From Nocardia tenerifensis NBRC 101015 (GTDB lineage: Bacteria; Actinomycetota; Actinomycetes; Mycobacteriales; Mycobacteriaceae): a DNA stretch of 40,990 nt. The notes beneath the pieces are model-generated. The model had not been told where the DNA came from, ran no database searches, and worked only from the letters and a program-made list of their open reading frames with translations. The stretch is from positions 1-40,990 of the forward strand of contig NZ_BAGH01000151.1 of the NCBI RefSeq assembly GCF_000308715.1, given 5' to 3'. Below, in pieces: positions 1 to 9,084 of this stretch; the first letter of the stretch is position 1, and every line of letters begins with the position of its first letter. Position numbers and translations under genes: made by a program.

Positions 1-17
1 GGAAGCGAACTGGGGTA

Positions 18-368
18 TCAGACGGGCGCGGGTGCGGTCGCGCGGTTGGCGATGGTGTCGGCCAGCTTGAGCCCGAGCACGCCGCCGATGATCAGCACGA
101 ACGCGAGCACCTTCCAGACGTTGAGCGTCTCGTGGAAGATCACCGTGCCGAGGGTGACCGTGCCGACCGAGCCGATGCCGGTCCACACCGTGTAACCCAC
201 CCCGACGTCGAGGGTGCGCAGCGCCAGGCTGAGGAAGAAGATGCCGCCCGCGGCCGCCGCCGCGGTGAGCAGGGACGGGCCGAGCACGGTGAATCCGTGC
301 GTCGCGTTGGTCGCCAGCGCGAAGACCACTTCGAAGACCGCGGCGATCATCAGGTAGATCCAGGCCAT
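18..368 (-). CDS. Small multidrug resistance (SMR) family transporter, SugE/Gdx-like
   Basis: A 116-residue protein with four predicted membrane helices (about residues 2-20, 30-50, 56-78 and 84-104), the usual SMR size. The membrane-embedded glutamate that couples proton and substrate exchange in this family is E13 in the first helix. The stretch VWTGIGSVGT (61-70) resembles the SugE/Gdx branch, which exports guanidinium or quaternary ammonium compounds, more than EmrE; the substrate is an inference. The ATG at 368 was chosen because an AAAGGAG ribosome site lies just upstream; an ATG 11 codons earlier lacks one and would add a non-membrane leader. The gene is divergent from a MarR regulator across 73 bp with AT-rich palindromic boxes, so repression by that regulator is likely. 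I saw no guanidine riboswitch. Confidence 0.88.
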   Translation of the reverse strand: MAWIYLMIAAVFEVVFALATNATHGFTVLGPSLLTAAAAAGGIFFLSLALRTLDVGVGYTVWTGIGSVGTVTLGTVIFHETLNVWKVLAFVLIIGGVLGLKLADTIANRATAPAPV

Positions 369-385
369 GAGTTCAGCTCCTTTAG

Positions 386-434
386 TTGTATGTATATGCA
401 ATTACCTTGCGTGAGGAGAAGTATGCATGTACAA
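386..434. promoter_or_regulatory. Putative MarR operator boxes between SMR gene and marR
   Basis: The only AT-rich stretch in this part holds an imperfect 16 bp palindrome at 386-401 (half-sites TTGTAT and ATGCAA) and a related box at 421-434 (GTATGCATGTACAA, whose reverse complement also begins TTGTA). Both lie between two divergent genes, where MarR proteins that control a neighbouring efflux pump usually bind. Assignment is by position and symmetry only. Confidence 0.45.
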
Positions 435-441
435 ATAAATC

Positions 442-867
442 GTGTCAAACAGTGAGCGTGACGAGCAGATGTGGAGCCGGCTGATCGCCCTGCACGCCCA
501 GGTGGAGGGGCGATTGGCGGCGGCGGTGCAGCGCGGGCACGGCCTCGGGCTCTCGGAGTATCGAGCCCTCGGCTTCCTGGCGGAGGCCCCGGACGGGGAG
601 TTGCGGATGCAGGACCTCTCCGCGCGCCTCGGCCTCAATCAGAGCTCGGTGACCAGGCTGGTCGGCCGGCTCGACGCCGCCGGGCTGGCCTACCGGGACC
701 TGTGCCCGGACGATCGGCGCGGCGTCTACGCGGTGATCACCGACAAGGGACGCGAGCGCCATCGGTCCGCGGGCGACACCTACCGCGACACGCTCACCCT
801 CGCGCTGGACGAGTCCGACGACGACACCGTGGCCGCCCTGCGGCGCGCCCATGTCCGACTGTTATAA
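442..867 (+). CDS. MarR family transcriptional regulator
   Basis: A 141-residue winged-helix protein. The recognition helix is around residues 64-80 ([18 protein letters not shown]) and the wing around 89-102 ([14 protein letters not shown]), both typical of MarR. It is divergent from the SMR efflux gene, so it probably represses that gene and itself and releases DNA on binding a ligand. The GTG at 442 lacks a clear ribosome site; the ATG at 469 is a possible alternative start. The gene ends 7 bases before hisI begins. Confidence 0.82.
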   Translation: MSNSERDEQMWSRLIALHAQVEGRLAAAVQRGHGLGLSEYRALGFLAEAPDGELRMQDLSARLGLNQSSVTRLVGRLDAAGLAYRDLCPDDRRGVYAVITDKGRERHRSAGDTYRDTLTLALDESDDDTVAALRRAHVRLL

Positions 868-874
868 CGGTGCC

Positions 875-1213
875 ATGACTCTCGATCCCGCCATCGCCGC
901 CCGGCTCAAGCGCAACGAGGCCGGCCTGGTCGCCGCCGTCGCCCAGGAACGCGGCACCGGCGACGTGCTGATGATGGCGTGGATGGACGACGAGGCCCTG
1001 GCCCGCACGCTGGAAACCCGCAAGGCGACCTACTTTTCGCGTTCGCGCGGGGAGTACTGGGTCAAGGGGGAGACCTCGGGCCACACACAGTACGTCCACG
1101 AGGTCCGGCTCGACTGCGACGGCGACACCATTCTGCTGCTCGTGGACCAGGAAGGCGCCGCCTGCCACACCGGCACCCACACCTGCTTCGACTCGGACGT
1201 CCTGCTCGCCTAG
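875..1213 (+). CDS. hisI: Phosphoribosyl-AMP cyclohydrolase
   Basis: Third step of histidine synthesis: hydrolytic opening of the adenine ring of phosphoribosyl-AMP. The 112-residue length fits the single-domain enzyme without the HisE pyrophosphohydrolase domain. Family motifs are in order: [28 protein letters not shown], the metal-binding DCDGD, and [10 protein letters not shown], whose cysteines bind zinc. The ATG at 875 gives the normal N-terminus; an upstream ATG at 851 lies inside marR and is less likely. In mycobacteria hisI also lies a short way upstream of bcpB and trpE. A 68 bp palindrome starts 5 bases after the stop. Confidence 0.95.
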   Translation: MTLDPAIAARLKRNEAGLVAAVAQERGTGDVLMMAWMDDEALARTLETRKATYFSRSRGEYWVKGETSGHTQYVHEVRLDCDGDTILLLVDQEGAACHTGTHTCFDSDVLLA

Positions 1214-1217
1214 CCCC

Positions 1218-1285
1218 GCACTCTCTTTCGGGCTCCGCACCCTCTCCAGGGCCCTAAAGCGAGTGCTGATCCTGAGAGGGAGTGC
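1218..1285. repeat. 68-bp palindrome, family A, copy 1
   Basis: A 68 bp element with outer arms GCACTC and GAGTGC and GGGCCC close to its centre. It matches the six copies at 33.4-34.4 kb in length and layout, although its right arm is more diverged (GTGCTGATCC instead of GTGCGGATCC). It lies between the convergent genes hisI and marR, and the marR stop codon falls inside it, so it may serve as a two-way terminator. Confidence 0.8.
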
Positions 1286-1754
1286 GGGATTTGGGGTCGG
1301 GGCTGAGGGTGTCGGTTAGGTGGTCGGCTAGTAGTTCGCTTAGTTCGGCTAGTTGGGCGGTTTGTTCGGGTTCTAGGCCGTTGAAGACCAGGTGGCGGAC
1401 GGCGTCGAGGTAGCCGGGGGCTGCTTGGACGACTTTGTGGTAGCCGTCGTCTGTCAGGACGGCCTGCACGCCGCGGCGCCCGGCGGTAGCGGAGCGTTGC
1501 GCCCAGCCCATGCGTTCCAGCTTGGAAACGACGTGGGAAAGGCGTGATAGCGATGCATTTGCCTTGTGGGCGAGGTCACTCATTTGCAACCGGTGGCCCG
1601 GCTCTTCGGAGAGCAGGGTCAAGACCCAATACTCGAAATGCGTGACCCCGGACTCGCGTTGCATGTGGGTGTCCAAAGCGCCTGGTAGGCGGGTCATCAG
1701 CGCGACAATCGCGCGCCAAGCTCGTTGTTCAACCGGGTCGAGCCACTTCGTCAC
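1254..1754 (-). CDS. MarR family transcriptional regulator
   Basis: A 166-residue MarR protein. An N-terminal dimer helix is followed by a winged helix-turn-helix with recognition region ANASLSRLSHVVSKLERMG and wing ATAGRRGVQAVLTDDG. It starts at GTG 1754, with AGAAGG six bases upstream. Two oddities: the last ten or so residues and the stop codon are encoded by the 68 bp palindrome, and six of the leucines just before it all use CTA, normally a rare codon in GC-rich actinobacteria. The original C-terminus may have been replaced or have drifted. No target is evident; the nearest other genes are hisI (convergent) and a membrane gene (same strand, 144 bp behind its own promoter region). Confidence 0.85.
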   Translation of the reverse strand: MTKWLDPVEQRAWRAIVALMTRLPGALDTHMQRESGVTHFEYWVLTLLSEEPGHRLQMSDLAHKANASLSRLSHVVSKLERMGWAQRSATAGRRGVQAVLTDDGYHKVVQAAPGYLDAVRHLVFNGLEPEQTAQLAELSELLADHLTDTLSPDPKSRTPSQDQHSL

Positions 1755-1898
1755 TGTGTGCCTTCTTTCAAGCCAAGTGACGTGGTTTTGTTAGTAAGCC
1801 TACCGATTATTGAAAAGCATATTCACAGTCACCCGCGACTCTGAGTTTGCCACGACTTCGCTCGCCCGTCATGAAGTTGTCCAGTAGCGTGAGGTCCC

Positions 1899-2480
1899 TC
1901 ACAAACCGCCGGGGCCGGTCATGGCCGGGCCGGTGGTGCTCGGCGGCGGCGTCCGCGGGGTGTTGCGCTCGGGATGCCTGCGCCGCCACCACCGCATGAT
2001 GACGAGCACCAGTGCCACGAGGAACAGCGCGGCCGCGATGAGCGCGCCCGCGAGGGACGCGCCGCGGAAGGCGGGCGCGTCGACGTCGAGGATCCGCTCG
2101 CCGGCGTGCGCGGCGTTGCTGCCGCCGAGCACGATGGTGAGCGTCATCAGATTGGGGATGGCGACGAGCACGGCGATGACCACGGCCGCGCCCGCCATGA
2201 ACCGGCCGCCCCTGCGCCGCCACACCCGCAGCGCGAACAGCAGCAGGAACAGCGGGATGACCGTGCAGACGCCGCCGAAGACCAGGCCCCAGCCGATGCC
2301 CTTGGCGAAACTGCCGTGCACCATCTCCGCGATCCGCTGCGCCCACCAGCGCGGGATGAACGCGGACAGGATGAAGTAGGCGATGAACAGCAGGGCCAGC
2401 ACCGCGAGCCCGCCGATGATCCACGTCTTCCAGGTGGGCCCGGTCGACTTCTGCTCCAGCTGTCCGTCGGTCGCAGTCAT
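1899..2480 (-). CDS. Hypothetical membrane protein
   Basis: A 193-residue protein with four probable membrane helices (about 20-43, 62-87, 94-118 and 142-163) and a proline/threonine-rich C-terminus. The first 17 residues are polar, so there is no cleaved signal. I do not recognise a family. The ATG at 2480 is preceded by TACCCT and six bases rather than a ribosome site, suggesting a leaderless transcript. It lies where mycobacteria carry the unrelated cation antiporter chaA. The stop codon sits in a small GTGAGG/CCTCAC hairpin (1889-1902). Confidence 0.72.
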   Translation of the reverse strand: MTATDGQLEQKSTGPTWKTWIIGGLAVLALLFIAYFILSAFIPRWWAQRIAEMVHGSFAKGIGWGLVFGGVCTVIPLFLLLFALRVWRRRGGRFMAGAAVVIAVLVAIPNLMTLTIVLGGSNAAHAGERILDVDAPAFRGASLAGALIAAALFLVALVLVIMRWWRRRHPERNTPRTPPPSTTGPAMTGPGGL

Positions 2481-2560
2481 TAGCTCAGGGTAAGCCGGGT
2501 CAGCGACGGAAACGCGGTGATCGGCCCGGCGTTTCGGCCGGGCGTCGCGCTCGGCCGGGA

Positions 2561-3022
2561 CTACTTCGCGTGCTCGCGCAGGAACTTCAGCGCCTCGTCG
2601 GCGTGCACGTTGGCGCGCAACTCGCCGGTGATGATCTTGCGCACGGTGCGGTCCCGATCGATGACGAACGTCTGCCGCTTGACCGGCGACAGCTTGCCGA
2701 GCAGGCCCCGCTTGACGCCGAACTGCGCGGCGACGGCGCCGTCGGGGTCGGAGAGCAGCGGGTAGCCGAGACGCTGCTTGTCGGCGAAGCCGGCCTGGGT
2801 GTCGACGGCGTCGGCGCTGATGCCCGCGCACGAGGCGCCGACCGCGGCGAAATCGGCGGCCAGGTCGCGGAAGTGGCAGGCCTCGGCCGTGCACACCGGG
2901 GTGTTCGCGGCGGGGTAGAAGAAGAGGACCAGCGGGCCGTCCGCGAGCAACGCGTCGAGCGAACGGGGCGTGCCGGATTGATCGGGGAGCTCGAACTGCG
3001 GGGCGAGCTGACCTGTCTGCAT
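2561..3022 (-). CDS. bcpB: Peroxiredoxin, Bcp/PrxQ type
   Basis: A cytoplasmic thiol peroxidase that reduces hydrogen peroxide and organic peroxides. At 153 residues it has normal Bcp length. The peroxidatic motif P37-x3-T41-x2-C44 is intact, and C49 five residues later is the usual resolving cysteine of the Bcp/PrxQ branch. The thioredoxin-fold core (LVLFFYPAANTPVC, then RQTFVIDRDRTVR) is clear. The symbol rests on gene order: M. tuberculosis has bcpB (Rv1608c), also on the minus strand, directly before trpE. The start has no ribosome site; TACTGT lies eight bases upstream. The thioredoxin at 35.4 kb is a possible reductant, but no link is shown. Confidence 0.9.
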   Translation of the reverse strand: MQTGQLAPQFELPDQSGTPRSLDALLADGPLVLFFYPAANTPVCTAEACHFRDLAADFAAVGASCAGISADAVDTQAGFADKQRLGYPLLSDPDGAVAAQFGVKRGLLGKLSPVKRQTFVIDRDRTVRKIITGELRANVHADEALKFLREHAK

Positions 3023-3115
3023 GGAATGGGACAGTACCGGGCGCGTGTCGCACCCGGTACCTGTCGAACCGCCCGCGTCGCGGACATGCCCGCGGCGAAG
3101 CTACGCGGCTACGTC

Positions 3116-3409
3116 CTAGATACCGATCAGCGCGGCGACTTCGGGGTTCTTGATCTGCATGACGTCGAGAATGCCGTGCGCGCGCAGGAAGGGCTTGAGT
3201 TCCTTGATCCGGTCGGCGTGCGTGGCGTATTCGTCCGGGAAGTGATCCTTGTCCAGGGTCTCCAGCGCCTTCGCGTAGGTGACGAAGGTGGCTAGCGCGC
3301 TCGGGGCACCCTGGGGGCCTGGCTTGGACTGCAGACCTACCATCCGTGGGGCCTGGCTCGGCGGACCGCCTGGGGCGGCGTGCCTGCCCTCCGGTTGCGA
3401 GGGGTACAT
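3116..3409 (-). CDS. Small hypothetical protein
   Basis: A 97-residue soluble protein. Its first 36 residues are rich in Pro, Gly, Ser and Gln and probably disordered; the rest is a helical domain with ATFVTYAKALETLDKDHF and RIKELKPFLRAHGI. No family is recognised. The ATG at 3409 is supported by GGAG seven bases upstream; earlier in-frame starts lack this. It runs divergently from trpE over 220 bp. Confidence 0.62.
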   Translation of the reverse strand: MYPSQPEGRHAAPGGPPSQAPRMVGLQSKPGPQGAPSALATFVTYAKALETLDKDHFPDEYATHADRIKELKPFLRAHGILDVMQIKNPEVAALIGI

Positions 3410-3629
3410 CGGTTGTCTCCTCTCGATCATGGATACCGCGTGCGAGATGGAACGGAGCGAAGTGTAGAGACGACCCGCGCGGGGCCGCCGGGGGCATGAG
3501 AACCGGGCGGTCGTGTTTGTTGCCGGTGTGGCGAGCCGGGCCCCGCGCGGAACCCGCGGCGCCACTGGCGAATCCGGCCGCACGGGGTGCGCCGCACTTC
3601 GTGTCGGTGCACCCTGGGATGATGTGACC

Positions 3630-5174
3630 ATGCCAGGCGCGTCGACTCCCACCACCACGACCCGTGCACAGTTCCACCAGCTGGCCGCGGAGCACCGGGT
3701 GGTACCGGTGACCCGAAAGGTGTTGGCGGACTCCGAAACTCCGCTCTCCGCCTACCGCAAGCTGGCCGACGACCGAGCGGGAACGTTCCTGTTCGAGTCG
3801 GCGGAGAACGGCCGATCGTGGTCGCGCTGGTCGTTCATCGGCGCGGGCAGTCCCTCGGCCCTGACCGTGGTCGACGGCGAGGCGGCCTGGCTGGGCAACA
3901 TCCCGGTGGACGCGCCGTCGGGCGGCGACCCGCTGCTCGCGCTGCGCGAGACCCTCGAACTGCTGAAGACCGAGCGGGTGCCCGGCCTGCCCCCGCTCAC
4001 CGGCGGCATGGTCGGCTACCTCGGCTACGACGCGGTCCGCCGCATCGAGCGCCTGCCGAACCTCGCGCACGACGATCTCCAGCTGCCCGAGATGGTGCTG
4101 CTGCTCGCCACCGACCTCGCCGCGTTCGACCACCACGAGGGCGCGATCACCCTCATCGCCAACGCGGTCAACTGGAACGGCACCGCCGCGCGCGTCGACG
4201 AGGCCTACGACGACGCGGTCGCCCGCCTGGATCGGATGACCGAGGCGCTCGCCGCCCCCGCCGCGTCCACGGTGTCGGTGTTCGAACGGCCCGAGCCGGA
4301 GTTCCGCCGCCGCCGCACCAGCGAGGAGTTCGGCGCGGGCGTGCGCAGGCTGGTCAAGGAGATCGAGGCGGGCGAGGCGTTCCAGGTCGTGCTCTCGCAG
4401 CGCTTCGAGATGGACTACGACGGCGCGCCGCTCGACCTGTACCGCATGCTGCGCGCGTCGAACCCGAGCCCGTACATGTACCTGCTGCACATCCCCGACG
4501 GCGACGGCGGCACCGCGTTCTCCATCGTCGGCTCCAGCCCCGAGTCGCTGGTCACCGTGAAGGAGGGGGTGGCGACGACCCATCCGATCGCGGGCACCCG
4601 CTGGCGCGGCGCCACCGAGGAGGACGACCTGCTGCTGGAGAAGGGCCTGCTCGCCGACGAGAAGGAGAACGCCGAGCACCTCATGCTCGTCGACCTCGGC
4701 CGCAACGACCTGGGCCGGGTCTGTCAGCCCGGCACCGTTCGGGTCACCGAGTACCGGCACATCGAGCGCTACAGCCATGTGATGCACCTGGTTTCGACGG
4801 TGTCCGGCCGGCTGGCCGCGGGCAAGATCGCGCTCGACGCGGTGCGCGCCTGCTTCCCGGCGGGCACGCTGTCCGGCGCGCCGAAGGTGCGCGCGATGGA
4901 GCTCATCGAGGAGCTGGAGCCGACCAGACGCGGGGTGTACGGCGGCGTCGTCGGCTACCTCGACTTCGCAGGCGACGCGGACACCGCGATCGCCATCCGC
5001 ACGGCGCTGCTGAAGCGCGGCACCGCCTACGTGCAGGCGGGCGCGGGCATCGTCGCCGACTCCGACGCCGAGTACGAGGACGTCGAGGCCCGCAACAAGG
5101 CGATGGCGGTGCTCAAGGCGATCGCGGCGGCGAAGACGGTGCGCGCGTACGGCGCGAAGGGCGACGGCGCGTGA
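3630..5174 (+). CDS. trpE: Anthranilate synthase component I
   Basis: Converts chorismate to anthranilate, the first committed step to tryptophan, with glutamine-derived ammonia from TrpG (not in this window). 514 residues, the expected length. Near residues 52-60 is the LFESAE-type motif that forms part of the tryptophan feedback site. The chorismate-binding core carries PIAGTRWRG (about 319), [10 protein letters not shown] (about 356) and [19 protein letters not shown] (about 408). The ATG at 3630 matches the usual N-terminus ([16 protein letters not shown]); upstream in-frame sequence is not protein-like. GATGAT lies six bases before the ATG, an imperfect -10 box suggesting a leaderless transcript, which would leave no room for an attenuator. 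The stop overlaps the next start (GTGA). Confidence 0.97.
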   Translation: MPGASTPTTTTRAQFHQLAAEHRVVPVTRKVLADSETPLSAYRKLADDRAGTFLFESAENGRSWSRWSFIGAGSPSALTVVDGEAAWLGNIPVDAPSGGDPLLALRETLELLKTERVPGLPPLTGGMVGYLGYDAVRRIERLPNLAHDDLQLPEMVLLLATDLAAFDHHEGAITLIANAVNWNGTAARVDEAYDDAVARLDRMTEALAAPAASTVSVFERPEPEFRRRRTSEEFGAGVRRLVKEIEAGEAFQVVLSQRFEMDYDGAPLDLYRMLRASNPSPYMYLLHIPDGDGGTAFSIVGSSPESLVTVKEGVATTHPIAGTRWRGATEEDDLLLEKGLLADEKENAEHLMLVDLGRNDLGRVCQPGTVRVTEYRHIERYSHVMHLVSTVSGRLAAGKIALDAVRACFPAGTLSGAPKVRAMELIEELEPTRRGVYGGVVGYLDFAGDADTAIAIRTALLKRGTAYVQAGAGIVADSDAEYEDVEARNKAMAVLKAIAAAKTVRAYGAKGDGA

Positions 5175-5953
5175 CGGCCGACGAGCCCGATCCGGCCCAC
5201 ACCCCCGACCCCGACCTGGTCACCGAGCAGACCGCCGGCGCGGAGACGAAAGCCCCTGCGCGGCGCGGCTTTCCGGTCGGCCCCCTGGTGCTGCTCGCCG
5301 TCGCGGCGGCCGCGCTGTGGGGCTCCTCGCGGATGACCTGGGTGACGCTGACCTCCGCCGACGGCCTCACCGAACCGCGCACCGACCGCCTCAACGGCGG
5401 CGTCTGGTTCGGCGCGCTCACCCCGCTCGCGCTCGTGCTGCTCGCCTCCATCGCGGCCGTGCTGGCCACCAAGGGCTGGCTGCGCCGCGCGCTCGGCGTG
5501 CTGATCGCCCTGGTCGCCGCCGTCGCCGCGGTCCCGGCCTTCGCGCTGCTCACCAACTCGGGCAAGATCGCCGAACGCGCCGCCAAGCTGGCCGAGCTAC
5601 CCGCCAGAGCGCAGGTGGGCGAGGCGACGACCTCGCCGCTGCCCGCCGTCCTCGCCCTGCTCGGCGCGCTGGCGGCGTTCGCTGCGGGCGGGCTGCTCGC
5701 GCGGATGCCGCAGGAGACCGCCCGGCTCTCCGGCAAGTACGACAATCCGGTGTTCCGCCGCGCCGCCGCCACCGAACAGGTCACCAAGCGGCGCGACGAC
5801 ACGGCAACCCAGGACCCGGACTCCGCTCAGTTGTCCGAACGCGTGCTGTGGGACGCGCTGGACGCAGGCACCGACCCCACCGAGGACGCCGCGAACCCCG
5901 GTGCGCGGCCCGAGGATCGGGACGGAAACGGGGCGGGTGGACGTGCGCACTGA
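5171..5953 (+). CDS. Trp-associated membrane protein (TIGR02234/Rv1610-like)
   Basis: A 260-residue inner-membrane protein with four predicted helices (about 35-53, 77-100, 105-127 and 150-176) and long polar, probably disordered ends. The GTG start overlaps the trpE stop, so translation is likely coupled. Actinobacterial trp clusters regularly carry such a gene between trpE and trpC; its role is unknown to me. The SSRMTWVTL stretch after helix 1 resembles the conserved part of that family. The C-terminal 85 residues are charged and of low complexity. Confidence 0.82.
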   Translation: MTADEPDPAHTPDPDLVTEQTAGAETKAPARRGFPVGPLVLLAVAAAALWGSSRMTWVTLTSADGLTEPRTDRLNGGVWFGALTPLALVLLASIAAVLATKGWLRRALGVLIALVAAVAAVPAFALLTNSGKIAERAAKLAELPARAQVGEATTSPLPAVLALLGALAAFAAGGLLARMPQETARLSGKYDNPVFRRAAATEQVTKRRDDTATQDPDSAQLSERVLWDALDAGTDPTEDAANPGARPEDRDGNGAGGRAH

Positions 5954-6053
5954 AGGTTCCGGGCGCGGCGACTGTGGCGGCGCACACCTTGCGCTCGGAC
6001 TGGTTGGCTGGTCCACAACACGACCCGGCGCGAACGCGACCGGTACGCCCATT

Positions 6054-6059
6054 TATTCT
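6054..6059 (+). promoter_or_regulatory. Possible internal promoter (-10 TATTCT) before trpC
   Basis: The 183 bp gap between the membrane gene and trpC is the only break in the trp cluster. It contains an AT-rich TTTATTCTTTG island with a good -10 hexamer 78 bases before trpC. No convincing -35 box was seen, so a second trp promoter here is tentative. Confidence 0.3.
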
Positions 6060-6136
6060 TTGTCAGCATCGGTGAGACAGCGCCTGGGGGGATTCTCAGG
6101 CAGCAAGTCCGTCTCCCCAGAAAGGATTCGAGCCAG

Positions 6137-6955
6137 ATGACGGTACTCGACTCGATTCTCGACGGGGTCCGCGCGGATGTGGCCGCTCGGGAAGCCCTCC
6201 TCGATTTCCAGGCGGTCAAGGCGGCCGCCGCGGCGGCCAGTAGCCCGCTCGACGCGCGCGCGGCCCTGCTCGAAGACGGCATCGGCGTCGTCGCGGAGGT
6301 GAAGCGAGCCAGCCCCTCCAAGGGCGAGCTCGCCGACATCCCCGACCCCGCCAGCCTGGCCAAGGCATACGAGGACGGGGGCGCCCGGATCATCAGCGTG
6401 CTCACCGAGGGCCGCCGCTTCCACGGGTCGCTCGACGACCTGGACGCGGTCCGCGCCACCGTGAACATCCCGATCCTGCGCAAGGACTTCGTCGTCGGGC
6501 CGTACCAGATCCACGAGGCCCGCGCGCACGGCGCCGACGTGATCCTGTTGATCGTCGCGGCGCTGGAGCAGGACGTGCTCTCCTCGCTCATCGACCGCAC
6601 CGAGTCGCTCGGCATGACCGCGCTGGTCGAGGTGCACACCGAGGAGGAGGCCGACCGCGCGCTGGAGGCCGGCGCCTCGGTGATCGGCGTGAACGCCCGC
6701 AACCTCAAGACGCTCGAGGTCGACCGGGACGTGTTCGCCCGGATCGCGCCCGGCCTGCCCACCGAGGTCATCCGCATCGCCGAGTCCGGCATTCGCGGCA
6801 CCGCCGACCTGCTGGCCTACGCCGGCGCGGGCGCGGACGCCGTGCTCGTCGGCGAGGGCCTGGTGACCAGCGGTGATCCCCGCGCGGCGGTCTCCGAGCT
6901 GGTGACTGCGGGCACCCACCCGTCCTGCCCGAAGCCCGCGCGGCGGGGCCGGTGA
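6137..6955 (+). CDS. trpC: Indole-3-glycerol phosphate synthase
   Basis: Closes and decarboxylates carboxyphenylamino-deoxyribulose phosphate to indole-glycerol phosphate. A 272-residue single-domain TIM barrel, not fused to TrpF. Catalytic motifs are present in order: [10 protein letters not shown] (about 54-63), [12 protein letters not shown] (about 114), [10 protein letters not shown] (about 162), GVNARNL (about 187) and IAESGI (about 212). AAAGGA lies about ten bases before the ATG. The stop overlaps the trpB GTG. In many actinobacteria TrpF activity comes from PriA in the his operon; no trpF is seen here. Confidence 0.97.
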   Translation: MTVLDSILDGVRADVAAREALLDFQAVKAAAAAASSPLDARAALLEDGIGVVAEVKRASPSKGELADIPDPASLAKAYEDGGARIISVLTEGRRFHGSLDDLDAVRATVNIPILRKDFVVGPYQIHEARAHGADVILLIVAALEQDVLSSLIDRTESLGMTALVEVHTEEEADRALEAGASVIGVNARNLKTLEVDRDVFARIAPGLPTEVIRIAESGIRGTADLLAYAGAGADAVLVGEGLVTSGDPRAAVSELVTAGTHPSCPKPARRGR

Positions 6956-8214
6956 CCGGGGTGAGTGAGCTGCCCAAGGCCAGCGACGGCGTCGCGCACC
7001 GCAGCGCGCACGAGCCCGACGCGGGCGGCCACTTCGGCGTCTACGGTGGCAGGCACGTGCCCGAGGCGCTGATGGCGGTCATCGAGGACGTCACCGCGAT
7101 CTACGAGAAGTCCCGGCTCGACCCGGACTTCCTCAACGAGCTCGACCGGTTGCAGCGCGATTACACCGGCCGTCCCTCGCCGGTGTTCGAGTGCACCCGG
7201 CTCGCCGAGCACGCGGGCGGCGCGCGCATCCTGCTCAAGCGGGAAGACCTGAACCACACCGGTTCTCACAAGATCAACAATGTGCTCGGCCAGGCCCTGC
7301 TCGCCAAGCGGATGGGCAAGACCCGCGTCATCGCGGAGACCGGAGCAGGCCAGCACGGCGTGGCCACCGCCACGGCGTGCGCGCTGCTCGGCCTGGACTG
7401 CGTCATCTACATGGGCGCCGTCGACACCGCGCGCCAGGCCCTGAACGTGGCCAGGATGCGGCTGCTCGGCGCCGAGGTCGTCTCGGTGACCACGGGCTCG
7501 AAGACGCTCAAGGACGCGATCAACGAGGCCCTGCGCGACTGGGTCAGCAACGCCGACGACACCTATTACTGCTTCGGCACCGCCGCGGGCCCGCACCCGT
7601 TCCCCATGCTGGTGCGCGACTTCCAGCGCGTGATCGGCCTCGAGGCCCGCGCGCAGGTGCAGGAGTCCACCGGCAAGCTGCCCGACGCGGTCGTCGCCTG
7701 TGTCGGCGGCGGCTCCAACGCCATCGGCATCTTCCACGCCTTCATCGACGACCCCGACGTCCGGCTGGTCGGCTACGAGGCGGCCGGCGACGGCGTCGAA
7801 ACCGGCAGGCACGCCGCCACTTTCACCGGCGGCACGCCCGGCGCGTTCCAGGGCGCCTACTCGTACCTGCTCCAGGACGAGGACGGCCAGACCATCGAGT
7901 CGCACTCGATCTCCGCCGGACTGGACTACCCCGGCGTCGGCCCCGAGCACGCGCTGCTCAAGGACATCGGCCGCGCGGAGTACCGCCCGATCACCGACAC
8001 CGAGGCGATGGACGCGCTGCTGCTGCTCAGCCGCACCGAGGGCATCATCCCCGCGATCGAGTCCGCGCACGCGGTGGCCGGCGCGCTGCAACTGGGCAAG
8101 GAACTGGGCCCCGGCGCGATCATCCTGGTCAACCTGTCCGGCCGCGGCGACAAGGACATGGACACCGCGGCGCGCTGGTTCGGGCTGTTGGATGAGGAGG
8201 CCGTTCAGTCGTGA
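6952..8214 (+). CDS. trpB: Tryptophan synthase beta chain
   Basis: PLP enzyme that joins indole and serine to make tryptophan, acting as an alpha2-beta2 complex with TrpA. 420 residues, normal for the TrpB1 type. K107 in [10 protein letters not shown] is the Schiff-base lysine; GAGQHG (about 130) and the phosphate-binding GGGSNAIG (about 252) are intact. The GTG at 6952 overlaps the trpC stop; GTG 6961 is an in-frame alternative. The stop overlaps the trpA start, as expected for subunits made in equal amounts. Confidence 0.97.
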   Translation: MTGVSELPKASDGVAHRSAHEPDAGGHFGVYGGRHVPEALMAVIEDVTAIYEKSRLDPDFLNELDRLQRDYTGRPSPVFECTRLAEHAGGARILLKREDLNHTGSHKINNVLGQALLAKRMGKTRVIAETGAGQHGVATATACALLGLDCVIYMGAVDTARQALNVARMRLLGAEVVSVTTGSKTLKDAINEALRDWVSNADDTYYCFGTAAGPHPFPMLVRDFQRVIGLEARAQVQESTGKLPDAVVACVGGGSNAIGIFHAFIDDPDVRLVGYEAAGDGVETGRHAATFTGGTPGAFQGAYSYLLQDEDGQTIESHSISAGLDYPGVGPEHALLKDIGRAEYRPITDTEAMDALLLLSRTEGIIPAIESAHAVAGALQLGKELGPGAIILVNLSGRGDKDMDTAARWFGLLDEEAVQS

Positions 8215-9011
8215 GCCAACAATCTCGTTTGGCAAACACCTTCGCCGCGACGCGCGGTGAGGGCCGTGCCGCGCTCATCGGTTACCTGCCTGCGGGCTAC
8301 CCCGACCTGGCCGGCTCCATCGAGGTCTGCCGCGCCATGGTCGAATCCGGTTGCGACATCATCGAAGTCGGCGTCGCCTACTCCGATCCGGTGATGGACG
8401 GCCCGACCATCCAGGCCGCCGCCGATCAGGCGCTGCGGGGCGGCGTGCGGGTGCGCGACGTGTTCTCCGTCGTCGAGGCGATCACCTCGGCGGGCGGCCA
8501 AGCCGTGGTGATGAGCTACTGGAACCCGGTGCTCAAGTACGGCGTCGACACCTTCGCGCGTGATCTCGCGGCCGCGGGCGGCGCGGGCATCATCACCCCG
8601 AACCTCATTCCGGAGGAGGCCGACGACTGGTTCGTCGCCTCGTCCACGCACAACCTGGACCGCATCTTCCTGGTCGCGCCGTCGTCCACCGAGGAGCGTC
8701 TGGTGAAGACGCTCGAGGCGTCGCGCGGCTTCGTGTACGCCGCGTCCACCATGGGCGTCACCGGCGCCCGTGACGCGGTGTCGTCGGCGGCTCCCGCGCT
8801 CTGCGCGCGGATCCGAGCGCACTCCGACATCCCCATCGGCGTCGGCCTCGGCGTCCGCTCCGGCGCGCAGGCGGCCGAGATCGCTTCCTACGCGGACGGA
8901 GTCATCGTGGGTTCGGCGCTGGTGAGCGCGGCGGGCGAGGGCCTCGACGCGGTCCGCGCGCTCACCGAGGAGCTCGCCGAGGGCGTGCGTTCGGCGACCG
9001 TCGCCTCCTGA
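8211..9011 (+). CDS. trpA: Tryptophan synthase alpha chain
   Basis: Splits indole-glycerol phosphate to indole and glyceraldehyde 3-phosphate and passes indole through a tunnel to TrpB. 266 residues, a complete TIM barrel. The catalytic acids match the E. coli pair E49/D60: E52 in [11 protein letters not shown] and D63 in MDGPTIQAA. The phosphate-binding GVGLGVRSG near residue 205 is present. It is the last trp gene; the next gene, lgt, follows after 73 bp with its own promoter box. Confidence 0.97.
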   Translation: MSQQSRLANTFAATRGEGRAALIGYLPAGYPDLAGSIEVCRAMVESGCDIIEVGVAYSDPVMDGPTIQAAADQALRGGVRVRDVFSVVEAITSAGGQAVVMSYWNPVLKYGVDTFARDLAAAGGAGIITPNLIPEEADDWFVASSTHNLDRIFLVAPSSTEERLVKTLEASRGFVYAASTMGVTGARDAVSSAAPALCARIRAHSDIPIGVGLGVRSGAQAAEIASYADGVIVGSALVSAAGEGLDAVRALTEELAEGVRSATVAS

Positions 9012-9072
9012 GCGGCGTGTCCGGCGGCGGACGCCACGGTGCGGTGGTTCTGGCGTCGGCACGGTTCTCCGC

Positions 9073-9078
9073 TACGGT
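9073..9078 (+). promoter_or_regulatory. -10 box TACGGT for leaderless lgt
   Basis: TACGGT fits TANNNT and ends exactly six bases before the GTG start of lgt. No ribosome site lies between, so the transcript probably starts at the GTG itself. Confidence 0.5.
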
Positions 9079-9084
9079 GGCCCC

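Noticed and set aside
3410..3629. trp attenuator with a tryptophan-rich leader peptide before trpE
   Set aside because: No short ORF with clustered Trp codons and no terminator/antiterminator pair; trpE itself looks leaderless.
1899..4787. A minus-strand open frame of over 900 codons spanning bcpB, the small gene and most of trpE
   Set aside because: Only its last 193 codons (1899-2480) look like protein; the rest is the antisense shadow of trpE and neighbours, with low-complexity Arg/Gly/Val composition.
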